Assembly: GCA_964019155.1 (NCBI GenBank)
Contig: OZ025240.1
Span: 35,319,007-35,383,006 of the forward strand
Direction: 5' to 3'
DNA length: 64,000 bases
DNA from: Osedax fenrisi
Taxonomy: Eukaryota; Annelida; Polychaeta; Sabellida; Siboglinidae
The notes beneath the pieces were generated by a model. That model worked only from the letters and a program-made list of their open reading frames with translations. It was not told the origin of the DNA and searched no databases. A program made the position numbers and the translations under genes. Below, in pieces: positions 35,045-46,870 of this stretch. Within the stretch, counting starts at the first letter, position 1; each line of letters starts with the position of its first letter.

Positions 35045-37462
35045 TAGTAGACAATTTTTATTTTATTTGATAAATGTGCATAGTTTAGTGCGGAACCCCT
35101 GGTTGAAAGCTTCGTGATTTATATATATTTTTATAAACATAATATAATTAATTAGTTAACATAACAAATTATATATCATTGTGCAAATTTATCTATATTT
35201 AATAAATAATATTTACCATCAATTTTATAGAATACCAGTGATCGTGTGTGAAATGATAATATATATATATCAATGTAAACAAATATTTATGAATAGTAGC
35301 ATTTACACCTATCACAAAATCATCAAACAAATTGAAATCATTTCATACGAGATCACTATATATATATATATATGTATTATAATTCTAATATATATTATAT
35401 AATATTTTCATACATATAAACGAATTCACACAATCCACATCATTGTAATCAAAATTATATACTAAATAATATAATCTACTATTATTTATATTTAAGTAAT
35501 CTTCGTCTAATTTTTTGCCTATAATTTTCCTATGTGTTCTCATTTTAGCATGATTAAATAACTAGGTAAAATCTAAGAAAGCAGTTAAAAGAATATTAGA
35601 AATGAAGATAAGAAATGACATAATATGCGGAAGCAATCATACACTATCACATACTACAATCATACACTAACACATTCAAAGCATATTCATCCCGATACTG
35701 GAGTATCTAATTAATTTAAATTTCAGGATAATTAGTTAAACAATCAGTAATAGAAGACAATAAATTTATTACTAAATACATTTTTTTAATTTCATAAACA
35801 ATCGGTTCTCTTTAGAACCACACAATTTTAATAAGTTTATAATTCCATATAAATCAATAATATATTTAGTTTTTAAATTATTATGATATAAAATATTTAA
35901 TCTAAATATGCATATACAAGCATTACATTATATTGAAACTATTATTACTATTAATATATGCTTGATTGTGTCTATTTGTTAATAATGTTAAGTAATTTAT
36001 AACGAATGAAATCAAGCTGGATATTTCTATTTAAAATTTTAAATAATGTTATCATAATTTAATATATCTGTTTTATGTATGTATATTACTTATTAATTTT
36101 AATTAAAATGTAATGATTATTAGAAGTTACAATAAGAAAGCCTAGAGTAAAAGAAAAATATATTAAAACAATCCCCAAAGGAAGAATTAAATCATATTAC
36201 AAAATGATGTATCAAAAAGATTATTTAACTTTATAAAAACCCAAATAAGAGTTCATTTTAAAGGAAATGGAACTAAGTTAATAAAATTATAATAATATAA
36301 ATATTTAATACTTTCCATTGTGATAATCCAAATACAAAGCAAATTAGGCAGACATTACGACAGGTAAATGTTTTAATATCTAAATATTTGTATTTAAATG
36401 GCAAACATATTTTTTTTACAGTTTAAAAATGAATTATGAAATTACTATAATAATAATGAATTATATTAATTCCCAGGTAATGGTTGATAAAATACTATCA
36501 TCGATTATAAACTGAAATTGTGAAGATGATAAGGAAGTATTTTGATTGAGTCTGGAAAATATTACCTTTTCTCAAATGGAGGCCAGATCTAGAATAATAA
36601 ATATGCAAACTAATAAAAGTATGTATTAATAATAGATATATTATAACTATTTCTATATACATTATCTATGATATAAATGTAAATATCCTAAACTTTATGT
36701 TATGTTGGTGAAATGGATGTATAGGGTATGTATACATATACATATAATATGTATTGTATGTGTCTATAACATACTAGTTATGTGTAGGCATAAGGCGTAT
36801 GCCTGTATGCATAGATAAGAGCATCAAGACTTATGTACTTATGATCTTTGGCATCAGTAACCATAGTTAATTAAACAGTATACTGTAGTTAGCATTAGTA
36901 AAGTATAGTTATTAGCGTGCCAGTTTAACAACTTATATATGGAGTTTAAATAGTAAATGAATTACTCTATAAAATATGTAACTTAATATAGAAAAATTCA
37001 AAGTGTTCTTCTTCTCGGATCATTAATTATGATTCATCCACAAAAATTTCTCTTATTTATAGATTTAACGAATAATTAACAATTTTGAAATGAATTGTAT
37101 CAGAAAATACTAGGTATACGTTGATATATCACAGCTGTAGTTAGCTTTATTAGTAACCTTGTTCGTATAATCATCATATAACAAACTGAAGTGTTATCTA
37201 TTAATGGTTATAACGGTTAAATAGACTGCAATGATATATTACAAGATCACACAAATTATTAAAAATATATTGCACTGAAATGGCGGAGTTAAATGAAAAA
37301 GAAGAATGTCTAGAAATAAATTGATCGATAATAATGAAGAATGAACAGGAATTTATTTTGTATAATCTCACAAAAATATCTCATCTTCTAGGAAATAAAA
37401 TAGTTAAATCATCAGAAGGCTCCCTGTTATTTTTAAAGAAACTCTGGGTAAAGGTACAAGTT

Positions 37463-37498
<36 letters not shown>

Positions 37499-37706
37499 CA
37501 TCTAACAGTAATTTCAGCATAATAGCATAAATAATAGCCTCAAATGTTTTTATTTTGCAATTATGATGATATTATGTTGCAATTATAGGTCTATTATGCT
37601 GCTATTATGCTGTTATTATGTTGCCATTAAAGTATATTAAGTTATATAAATTTATTTATTTTAATATGATAAATTATATTATTATAATAACCCAAAACGG
37701 TGAGAA

Positions 37707-37754
<48 letters not shown>

Positions 37755-38270
37755 AACATGAAACGTTCTGTCTTCATCCGATTTCTTACTTGTAATTAGT
37801 CGAGGAAAGAGAGTTAATATGATTACGCTTAGTACTAACATTACGTTATATATTGTAATAATACGTTTAAATTAAAATTGAAATAATTTAATTTAAAATA
37901 TAATTTATGTTTATTAAAAATGTAAATACATTTTTAATTAATTAATTACAATTTTAATTATACACTTAAATTAATAAACATTAATATATTAAATAATATA
38001 TAATTATTAATATCAACAATTATAATATTATATATTATAATTTATATAAGTATGAATTACATATTACAAATATATAAAATACATATTATATACCTACTAT
38101 ATATTAAATATTATTCATTATATATATACAATATATAATTATAAAAATCATCATTCGAATGCCCCTAAAAACATCACTATGAATAATGTTGTCGGTGTAT
38201 ATGAATACAATCTTACCTATTTCAATATATTCAAACTTATTAGTTACTTGTAGATAATAGTTACTATAGA

Positions 38271-38311
<41 letters not shown>

Positions 38312-39690
38312 ATATTATCGTATGCTGGATAAGTTATCTATAGGTAGTAGTAGTATGGACATTAATAGGGTATTGATGTTACTATATCATATTCGGTAAT
38401 TCCTTAATTTACAATAGGGTTGTTCATCGATGCACCCACGTATAAATATTGAGAATCCTTATATTCTCTTACATGATTAGTGGTCGAGATAATGTGGGTG
38501 AGCTTAATTTTTAAGATTCGTATCGAGTTATGTCAAATATAATCATGAAAAACTGTCTTTTTATCTACATTTTAACGCGCTATATACGAATTTGAGAGGT
38601 GAAATATAAAGTTGTCGAATATATATGTGAATATCTAAATCAAACTATATCTAATGTAAATTACATTAAAAATAATTTTATAAAAATTAAATTTCATTTT
38701 ATTTTGGAGAATAATATGATATAATAATAATTAGAATATATTGAAACTATTCGTACATTCAGGTGAAATATCGAAATGAAAATAATTTCATAAGATTCTC
38801 AAGGTACTGTTATTGATAAACCTTCACGAATGAGTACACTTTCATTATTTTTCACTATTTTATACATTATCGAGTGAAAGATTAATGATTATATTTAATT
38901 GTAGATACACTACCATATATGGGTATGTAACCTATGTATATAGTTCATTAATAAACGTAGTATTAATTAATATAATCGTATTTAATACTAATAGAATTAT
39001 GACTCATTTTTGAAGCTATAGCTCTAGTATACTATTAGTAATCGTAATGATCTAAATAAACGTATTGGGTAATAATTATTTGTATTAAATATTTAAAACA
39101 TAAAGATGAAAGATTAATGTGATATAAATACATTAAATGACATCATTGATTAGATAGTAGTGATAGTATATATGACAAATATTAAAATAGTAGGATTTTA
39201 TCGAAATAGATAAAAGTGACTCTATCTATATATGTGGATTTTTATTATATATTTTAATATAATAGTATGATATCTTCGAAACAAATAAATTTAAATAACA
39301 ACATTATGAATAATGTTGATATTTTTTGTTTTATATTATATAGAACTATTTTTAGTACACATACTACATTAAAATGTATTGTAATTATCAATATAAATAT
39401 AAATAAATAATATTAATTTGAAATGTAGTAATAGGTATCGACTGCAGCATCTCTATCGAAAAATTACATGCACTACATATACTAACTTGTCCACATTATT
39501 TACACCGATGATATACACACAAATGCAACTATATATATATGTTATAATATCAACGAAACGCAAGAAGATATATATAGTTTATTATCAAAAGTAGTATATA
39601 CATTAAGATTATTAGTATGATTACAGGTATCCATGCTACGAAAGCAGAGTCATATAGTAAGATGTAATCACGACCTAACGATATTGAGAC
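35045..39690. other. Long stretch with no gene seen
   Basis: Open frames here (such as 35181-35402 and 37334-37522) are low in complexity or run into TA tracts and have no recognisable domain. Noted contents: TA tracts at 37468-37496, 37709-37748 and 38273-38309, and a short tandem of ttatgctgc-like units at about 37555-37630. Confidence 0.6.
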
Positions 39691-39749
39691 ATAACGCGCG
39701 GTGCGGTGGATGCTGTATATGGCGTCGATTATCGAATGCAAACCACTAT

Positions 39750-41256
39750 ATCATAATATCAACCTGTCTTTTTTAAGAGGAGTTCCGCGATACGGTATTG
39801 TGCTTCATTCGAGTAGACTTTCGGATGGTAGGAATGTCCTCGAGTATCTTTACTGTAGTATACTCCAGTCTTTATCTTGTCTCTGGAGTTCGGTGTGTGT
39901 AGATTCCTTCACGACAGACTCTGGTTCAGTATCGCTGTGGTAGCAGAATAATGAAACCATGCCATGGCTTCAGATCTCTTTGATATCGCCTCACAGTACC
40001 GCTGTGGGTTGCTACATCATAGACTCATGGTTCACGTCGGACTGCTTGTATAATGGATGGGGGGGACCACCTATTAGTGAGAGGGTTACGAGTCACGATG
40101 TTATCGTACGGTTCTAGTTTCGCGAGATAAATCGTAGTAACGCGAAACCGTTACTCCTCGGATAGTATAGACTACTAGTGGAGTGTTTGAAGTTCCGTGA
40201 ATTTACAGAATTGCGCAGAGGACTATTGCCTTCCGTTGTCGCTTATCGGTATATCGGGTATCCCGTGTTCTGAGAATAATTTCTTTAGTGTCGGGATTAT
40301 GTTGAAACTGTTTGAATGTCCTTGTATTTTATAGACGAATGGGAATTTCGAATAAAAGTCAACTAATACGAGGTATTCTTTACTTTCGAGTTTAAAGATC
40401 TTTATTAAGTAATGTTATCGATACCATTACTTACTATTTGACATGGACGTGTTGATACTGATTCCCTAGACATAATCATTATCCGGTCATACAGTTTGAC
40501 ATTTCTTGGTGATCAAATATTTAGATACCATTTCTGAAATGTATTTATTAGTATTAATATTGGGCCAACATATATAGTTGCGGGCTTTTAGACGAACTTT
40601 ATCTACCCTTTTATATGCAGTATACAGTATATTTAATATGTGTGGTCTGTGATCTTTAGGTATAAGTAATTTTATTCTTTTGATAATTAATCCATTGTCT
40701 ATAACTAATTAGTCTTGGAATGACCAATATAATTGCAATCGTTAAGATACATGTTTAAATGCCATCCATTTATTAGTGTTGTATATAATTATGTTAAGCT
40801 AGTAGGTATCAGTTTGTATTTCCCATCGTATACTATCTATAGATAGTTAGTACTATAGTATGTTAGTACGAAGTATGGTATTCGGTTCATTCTAGTCGTG
40901 CTTTTGTGGTGATTAGACAGTTAAACGTGACTACATTTAGGTTATGTAATAGTTGTAAGCCAAATATCGCAGGCACTAGAGTAACAATAGTTAACTATGT
41001 AAAAAGTTGTTTTTTTCCTTTTATCATTATATTGAACGACTAGGTCAATTGCACCTTTATTTATGAGTTTACCGCCATGATATTTCATCGAGTTTATGTT
41101 CATGAGGTGATTTCAAAATATACTTAATTATATCATATATTTGTATTTGTATTCATTTTTATGTATTTGTTCAAGGATGCGCAAGTATGTTTCTTAGGGC
41201 GCAAGTATCTATATGTGCAAGTATTCTAGATGTTATGAAGTTAGTTAGTTTTAGAG
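39750..41256 (-). pseudogene. Old Ty3/gypsy copy, protease and integrase remnants
   Basis: Reading leftward: near 41100-41000 'YHGGKLINKGAIDLVVQY' resembles the end of a gypsy protease. Near 40700-40550 'NGLIIKRIKLLIPKDHR', then 'ILNILYTAYKRVDKVRLKARNYICWPNI' match the integrase zinc region, its histidines replaced. Near 40400-40240 EYLVLVDFYSKFPFVYKI and LFSEHGIPDIPISDNG form the integrase core with catalytic aspartates. Near 40070-39780 come TNRWSPPSIIQAV and RKSTRMKHN tail motifs. Reverse transcriptase seems missing. The region is less A+T-biased than its flanks. The Harbinger element lies at its right edge and a gag-like remnant resumes beyond it. Confidence 0.68.
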
Positions 41257-41259
41257 TTA
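41257..41259 (+). other. Left target-site duplication (TTA) of Harbinger element
   Basis: TTA here and TTA at 46376-46378 flank the 57-bp terminal repeats exactly. A 3-bp T-W-A duplication is the hallmark of PIF/Harbinger insertion. Confidence 0.85.
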
Positions 41260-41316
41260 AAGGGGTTACACACTGCTTCGAATTGTTCATTTACCTTCGA
41301 ATAATTCGAATCGAAA
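41260..41316 (+). repeat. Left terminal inverted repeat
   Basis: 57 bp identical to the reverse complement of 46319-46375. It contains ccttcgaataattcgaatcg-type palindromic motifs that continue irregularly to about 41450. Confidence 0.93.
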
Positions 41317-41511
41317 ATATTCGAATAGAATATTAAGATGCATTATGGGAAATAACCTTCGAATATTCGAAGCGTTCTATTAATATTCGAATCGAATTTA
41401 AAATTCAATTTGTTGAATTTCTGTGTTTATTCGAATAAATTCGAATCAAATATCAGAATGCATTATGGGAATAATATCAATATTTACAAACAAATTTTTC
41501 AATATTTAAAA

Positions 41512-44014
41512 ATGGAAGCTAACAAAGTAAAACTAATTCAAGTATACAATGAAAATCCCTGTTTATGGGACTGCTCTCTTGCGGAATACCATGACAGGAA
41601 TAAGCGAAATTTAATTTTGAATAGTTTGGCTAAAGAGATTAGCTGCAAAGGTAAACAATATTTACTATAAATTTAATTTAGAATTTATAATTTTAAATTA
41701 TAAATAATATGTTGTTAATATTTATTTGTATTATTAATTAGTATTATAACAAATGATAAATGTATATTAATAATAATTATATTAGTTAAGGTCATCCTAG
41801 TATCACATGAAATGATTGCGCGTATGCATATAATAAATATAAAAACAATAATTTAATCAAATTTGTTCAAGCTACGTAGCCATTGACTCAATGATTGAGC
41901 GAGAGTTTTCTATAATATACATACTATGTAACATAGGTATCGTAAAAATGTTATTAAATATATTATTGAATACAATTCATAATATGAAATTGTATATATA
42001 CTATGAATCAACCGAACTATTGGTCCACCGGTCGAATCTACGGTCATTTTCACGGACATTGTATGACCATGTTGCGGTCATTTCAATAAGGGATTATTAT
42101 TTAACTTATATTTCAAAATCGAAATGACCGGTGGACCAATAGTTCTGACAGTAGAAATGACCCCAACACGGTCATACAATGTCCGTGAAAATGACCGTAG
42201 ATTTGACCGGTGGACCAATAGTTCGGTTGATCCTATACTATTAGATTGTATGCACTAGAGATGCCACCATTTAAATGATAGTGTATTATAGATCTACACA
42301 GATATATTTGGATATACTATATCATAGAGCTACACATATATTTGTTTATTATAAACTATATATATATATATATAAAACTACTACACATAATTATGTACCT
42401 ATACAATTTCTTAATAATTATATATATATATATATATATATGCTATATCTATTAACATAACTTAATTATTATATTATGACGTTACACTATATTTAAACTT
42501 AATTATTATATTATGACGTTACATTATATTTAAACTTAATTATTATATTATGACGTTACACTATATTTAAACTTAATTATTATATTTAAACTTAATTATT
42601 ATATTATGACGTTACACTATAGTTAAACTTAATGATTAGATTATGACGTTACACTATATTTAAACTTAATTATTATATTATGACGTTACACTATATTTAA
42701 ACTTAATTATTATATTATGACGTTACACTATAGTTAAACTTAATTATTATATTATGACGTTACACTATAGTTAAACTTAATTATTATATTATGACGTTAC
42801 ACTATATTTAAACTTAATTATTATATTATGACGTTACACTATAGTTAAACTTAATTATTATATTATGACGTTACACTATATTTAAACTTAATGATTAGAT
42901 TATGATGTTACACTATATTTAAACTTAATTATTATATTATGACGTTACACTATATTTAAACTTAATGATTAGATTATGACGTTACACTATAGTTAAACTT
43001 AATTATTATATTATGACGTTACAAATTTTAAATATAGTTTCGGATGTTAAAAACATGTGGAGGAGTCTCCAAACATCTTATAAAAGAAAGAAAAAAGAGA
43101 GTCTTCCTGTATCACTGCCAAGTGGGTCAGGTGCTACCACTAAAAGAATGATCAAGCCTTGGCCCTATATGGACATGATGAGGTTTCTGGACCCGATATT
43201 GGTTAAACGTAGGACCATTGAACATTTTGAAGGTAACCGACTAATATATCATTTATCAATATATATATTTATTAATTTATTTGCAGATTTTGAAAACGAA
43301 GATCTAATAAGTAACATATATACATGTAATAATAATACAATATCTATCGCTACTGATACTATTGTACAAATAGATGATACAGATACTCTAGATTTAGAAA
43401 GCGAAATAAATGTATATAATAGTGTAGCTAGTTTAGCTAGTCATGCTATAAATGATATAGATAATAATGTAGATAATAATGTAGATAATATAAGTAATAA
43501 TATAGATAATAATGTAGATAATATAAGTAATAATGTAGATAATAGTGTACATAATATAGATAATAATGTAGATAATATAAGTAATAATAGTGTACATAAT
43601 ATAGATAATAGTGTAAATAATATAGATAACCAGGTACACAATATAGAGGTTAGCAGTTGTTTTACTAGTATTGAAGATGTGAGGATGTGTGAAGATGTGT
43701 CGCCAAAAAAAAGGTTGTTAAATAATTTTATATTAATTTTATTTAATTAAATTATTTGTAATAGAAAGGTCTATGACAAATTAAAGAACAAGAATACGGA
43801 AGATTGTGAAGACATGCTAAATATAAGAAAATTGACGGTAGAGATAGGAAAGAAAATATTGGACAAGAAGGAAATTGGTGTAACCCCTATGATAATGACT
43901 GGCTATGGACATTATATAGAAGAGGTCTTTAAAGATAAGCCATTGAAGAAGATTACTTTACTAGGTAAAATTAATGAGGTAATACGTTCTTTTGTAATAG
44001 ATGAAGAAAATTAA
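41512..44014 (+). CDS. MADF-domain partner protein of the Harbinger element (4 exons)
   Basis: Proposed exons are 41512-41650, 43038-43232, 43287-43713 and 43765-44014. Donors are GTAAAC, GTAACC and GTTGTT; acceptors are AAATATAG, TTTGCAG and TGTAATAG; every join keeps frame. The MADF domain is split by intron 1: exon 1 gives MEANKVKLIQVYNENPCLWD and 'NLILNSLAKEI', and exon 2 gives NMWRSLQTSYKRKKKE, 'SGSGATTKRMIKPWPYMDMMRFLDPIL'-type blocks with the conserved Trp and Phe-Leu. Exon 3 holds acidic residues and a long Asn/Asp/Val/Ile repeat (about residues 170-240). Exon 4 is Lys/Glu-rich with DMLNIRKLTVEIGKKILDKK, possibly a short dimerising helix. MADF domains bind DNA. Intron 1 holds a hAT-like MITE and a 37-bp minisatellite. 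No stop or frameshift was found. Confidence 0.85.
42005..42233. mobile_element. hAT-like MITE nested in the MADF gene intron
   Basis: A 229-bp unit whose ends are inverted repeats of about 77 bp, the left beginning gaatcaaccgaactattggt and the right ending accaatagttcggttgatcc. The 8-bp sequence TATACTAT lies immediately outside both ends (41997-42004 and 42234-42241). Arms repeat an accggtggacc and atgaccg motif and would fold into a strong hairpin. Non-coding. Confidence 0.85.
42470..43021. repeat. 37-bp minisatellite in MADF intron 1
   Basis: About 15 copies of a unit reading cttaattattatattatgac with gttacactatatttaaa, alternating between a tatttaa and a tagttaa form, plus some with gattagatt and one shortened copy near 42575. 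The last unit runs into the acceptor at 43037, so part of the array forms the end of the intron. Confidence 0.95.
43445..43640 (+). repeat. Coding minisatellite in the MADF protein
   Basis: Tandem 12- and 15-bp units of the form atagataataatgta and agtaataat encode Asn-Ile-Asp-Asn-Asn-Val-type repeats with occasional His. All unit lengths are multiples of three, so the frame is kept. Minus-strand frames across it are shadows. Confidence 0.92.
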
Positions 44015-44074
44015 TAATTCACTTTATATATTACTTTATTATGTACATAGTTTATATTAATAATTTAATAAAAT

Positions 44075-46109
44075 TCATATTTTGCTATATTGCCATTCCA
44101 AATCACCTTGTTCTACACAATAATTTGCTATTTCATCTCTGAATAATCTAGAATCTCTCTCACTTGCGTTTGCACCCATATGTTGTAATCTATTCATTGC
44201 ACTAGAATTCATAGTTCTGGCCTCAGCTTCGTTGACATCAGTGATTAGTAAGTTGTGTAGAGTACAACAAGTTAAGGTAATTAAATTAACTTATCTGGTA
44301 GAAATGCCATAGGTTTACGGAAAATCTGAAAACGTGATGATAGTATCCCGAAAGCACACTCAACGTTCATCCGAGCCCGACTTTGTCGATAATTGTATAT
44401 TCTTTGCTTGGTAGTTAGTCCTATTTGGGGGTACGGCTTCATAATATTACTCTTTAGAGGAAACGCATCATCTGCAACTATGAAATATGGCAATGGTAAT
44501 ATTCTACCTGGCAGAGGTTTAGGTTGGGGTATATTTAGCGGATTTCTTTCATCATTCTGGTCCTGGCATAACGATGATTGCGCAAATACTCCTCCATCGG
44601 AAACACGTCCATTGCAACCGATATTTATATTGATGAATCGTCTCCTAGCATCGAATAACGCCATCAACACTACACTATTAGTACCTGTGAAATATAGGAG
44701 TAAAATAATTAAGCGTCGGAAACATGAGATTAATATATTTGTTATACTTTTAAAATTGTAAATATGTTATCGGAATGATAAATTAAAATATAGGAGTACA
44801 ATAATTAAGCGTCGGAAACATGAGATTAATATATTTGTTATACTTTTAGAATTGTAAATATGTTATCGGAATGATAAATTAAAATATAGGAGTAAAATAA
44901 TTAAGCGTCGGAAACATGAGATTAATATATTTGTTATACTTTTAGAATTGTAAATATGTTATCGGAATGATAAATTAAAATATAGGTGTAAAATAATTAA
45001 GCGTCGGAAACATGAGATTAATATATTTGTTATACTTTTAGAATTGTAAATATGTTATCGGAATGATAAATTAAAATATAGGAGTAAAATAATTAAGCGT
45101 CGGAAACATGAGATTAATATATTTGTTATACTTTTAGAATTGTAAATATGTTATCGGAATGATAAATTAAAATATAGGAGTAAAATAATTAAGCGTCGGA
45201 AACATGAGATTAATATATTTGTTATACTTTTAGAATTGTAAATATGTTATCGGAATGATAAATTAAAATATAGGAGTAAAATAATTAAGCGTCGGAAACA
45301 TGAGATTAATATATTTGTTATACTTTTAGAATTGTAAATATGTTATCGGAATGATAAATTAAAATATAGGAGTAAAATAATTAAGCGTCGGAAACATGAG
45401 ATTAATATACTTGTTATACATTTAAAATTGTAAATATGTATATATTTATTTTAAAAATCATATGTGAATTATTTCCAGTTAATTGTAAATAAGTAAAATT
45501 AATAATATAAACCTTTGTAGTTGAAATAGAGGGAACCTCCATTGAGAACGGCTTGAATTATAATGTGCTTCCCATCTAGAGCACCCAAACAATGGGGCAT
45601 ATTCCATATCTCGTCGAACTCCCTAGCGATATTTTCCCATTCATATTGATTTCTTGGGGTATTAATTTTGTCGGCGAAATTTAGACATATTGCCTTCATG
45701 GTTTCATTAATTATATTTGATATCGTCGATAACCCGACCCTAAACATAGTTTTAAGTGAAACTAGAGAGGATCCATTTGCTAGGAAATGCATAGTGATAA
45801 CGAGTCTCATTTCCGGAGATATGCATTTCCTAAAATTAGTATCCATTTTCTGTATGTCTGTCCGTATTTTATTTAGGATCATTTTAAATGTAGTATAATT
45901 CATATGGACAGACTTTTTGAATTGATCTGGATCCTCCCTAGCTTGCTCCATTATCGCATTAAATGCCCCCCGAATTTACTATCACGTTTTTTCAACCACT
46001 CGTACTGCCATAAACTCCGTCCTTCTATCCCTAATCCTTCTATCCCTCCTACATAATCATAATTGCAGCATTGCAGAAGCATAAACATAAATATGTCATC
46101 ATCTCCCAT
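44075..46109 (-). pseudogene. PIF/Harbinger DDE transposase (2 exons, two probable frameshifts)
   Basis: Exon 1 runs from ATG 46109 to 45513, exon 2 from 44684 to about 44075. Donor GTTTAT and acceptor TTTCACAG join in frame to read Tyr-Lys-Gly-Thr-Asn-Ser-Val-Val. Motifs in order: DDDIFMFMLLQ; EDPDQFKKSVHMNYTTFKMI; RLVITMHFLANGSS; then the catalytic region with Asp in GALDGKHIIIQ, a second Asp in IVADDAFPLKSN, and Glu in MNVECAFGILSSRF. The C-terminal tail after DKLI carries TCCTLHNLLI and ends near 44075, but in a different frame from a taa at 44281. A second shift lies at a run of six C (45966-45971) before AFNAIMEQ. The triad is intact. The intron holds a 96-bp minisatellite. Confidence 0.83.
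44690..45435. repeat. 96-bp minisatellite in transposase intron
   Basis: Eight nearly identical 96-bp units; the marker aagcgtcggaaacatgagat recurs at 44711, 44807, 44903, 44999, 45095, 45191, 45287 and 45383. Only single-base differences are visible among the inner copies, so the array is young or homogenised. It fills most of the 828-nt intron. Confidence 0.97.
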
Positions 46110-46318
46110 GGTACGAAATTTATATATATTAAATTTAAAATAAAATATTTTAATTTCAAATTTATTTTAATATCAACAACATGTATCTATAATCATTGTA
46201 TGTATAATCATTGTATTTGACCTATAAACTGGAATAATTCGATTCGACTTTTTAAAATAATTCATAGCGGTGTGAAACAATGAAAAATTTTCAATTCGAA
46301 TATATTCGAATAGAATAC

Positions 46319-46375
46319 TTTCGATTCGAATTATTCGAAGGTAAATGAACAATTCGAAGCAGTGTGTAACCCCTT
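46319..46375 (-). repeat. Right terminal inverted repeat
   Basis: Perfect complement of the left 57 bp; followed by TTA at 46376-46378. Confidence 0.93.
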
Positions 46376-46378
46376 TTA

Positions 46379-46870
46379 GGTATGCTTTGGTTGCATTTGT
46401 ATGTATTCTGTAACGTCAGTTTTGTCATAATCATCTATAGTATATTTGTAGAGAATGTCATTTATTCAGAGTAAATCGATTTCATAATATTGTTAGCTCT
46501 ACATAATTTGGACTATTGTCATATTTTCTTGAAAATATGGAATGCTGTTTTCAGTGCTGGTCAATTTATTTTACCCGGTTTATGTATCATAACACAATTT
46601 CTATATGTCATATTATGTTGTGATTTATAACTATTATGTATTCTATATGTGTGTTTTTAACTCTAAATGTAACTACGTCACGTTGCGTTTCTTCATTTGT
46701 ACGCAATGTATGTATACTGTATGTAGCTGTGTGTAGCTGTGACTAATTTAATGTTGATCTATTTACCAAGTAAGCATTCTCTTACTTTATCGTATATTAT
46801 TTTCGATATTAAGAATTCTATAAGTCTTGGGTCTACGTCAGTAGCTTTGGTATTTAGTTATGCGGATGCG
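46379..46870 (-). pseudogene. Gag-like remnant of the gypsy copy split by Harbinger
   Basis: Reading leftward from 46870, a frame gives DPRLIEFLISKIIYDKVREC and LLGK, which resembles a gag segment in which 'DK.(R)ERLL' is conserved; later pieces are too decayed to name. Its strand and order (gag upstream of the protease-like piece at 41.1 kb) fit one gypsy element that was interrupted by the Harbinger at a TTA. Confidence 0.45.

Larger units (their letters stand above)
41260..46375. mobile_element. PIF/Harbinger DNA transposon, near complete
   Basis: A 5116-bp unit with perfect 57-bp terminal inverted repeats beginning AAGGGGTTACACACTGCTTC, and TTA duplications outside. Subterminal DNA is rich in ttcgaa/attcgaat motifs on both sides, likely transposase or MADF binding sites. 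It encodes two convergent, intron-bearing genes: a MADF protein (+, 41512-44014) and a DDE transposase (-, 46109-44075), whose ends lie only 60 bp apart. This two-gene layout is known for animal Harbinger elements, where the DNA-binding partner helps the transposase enter the nucleus and find the ends. Two probable frameshifts make the transposase doubtful as it stands. Confidence 0.92.

Noticed and set aside
39550..39943. Overlapping plus and minus frames at 39.55-39.94 kb
   Set aside because: They lie over the tail of the gypsy remnant, in frames that do not carry its motifs.
42470..43021. CRISPR array
   Set aside because: Units are directly tandem with no unique spacers, in an intron of a eukaryotic transposon. 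The 96-bp and 28-bp arrays fail for the same reason.
43433..43641. Minus-strand Leu/Ser or Ile/Tyr repeat proteins
   Set aside because: Shadows of the in-frame minisatellite in the MADF exon on the plus strand.
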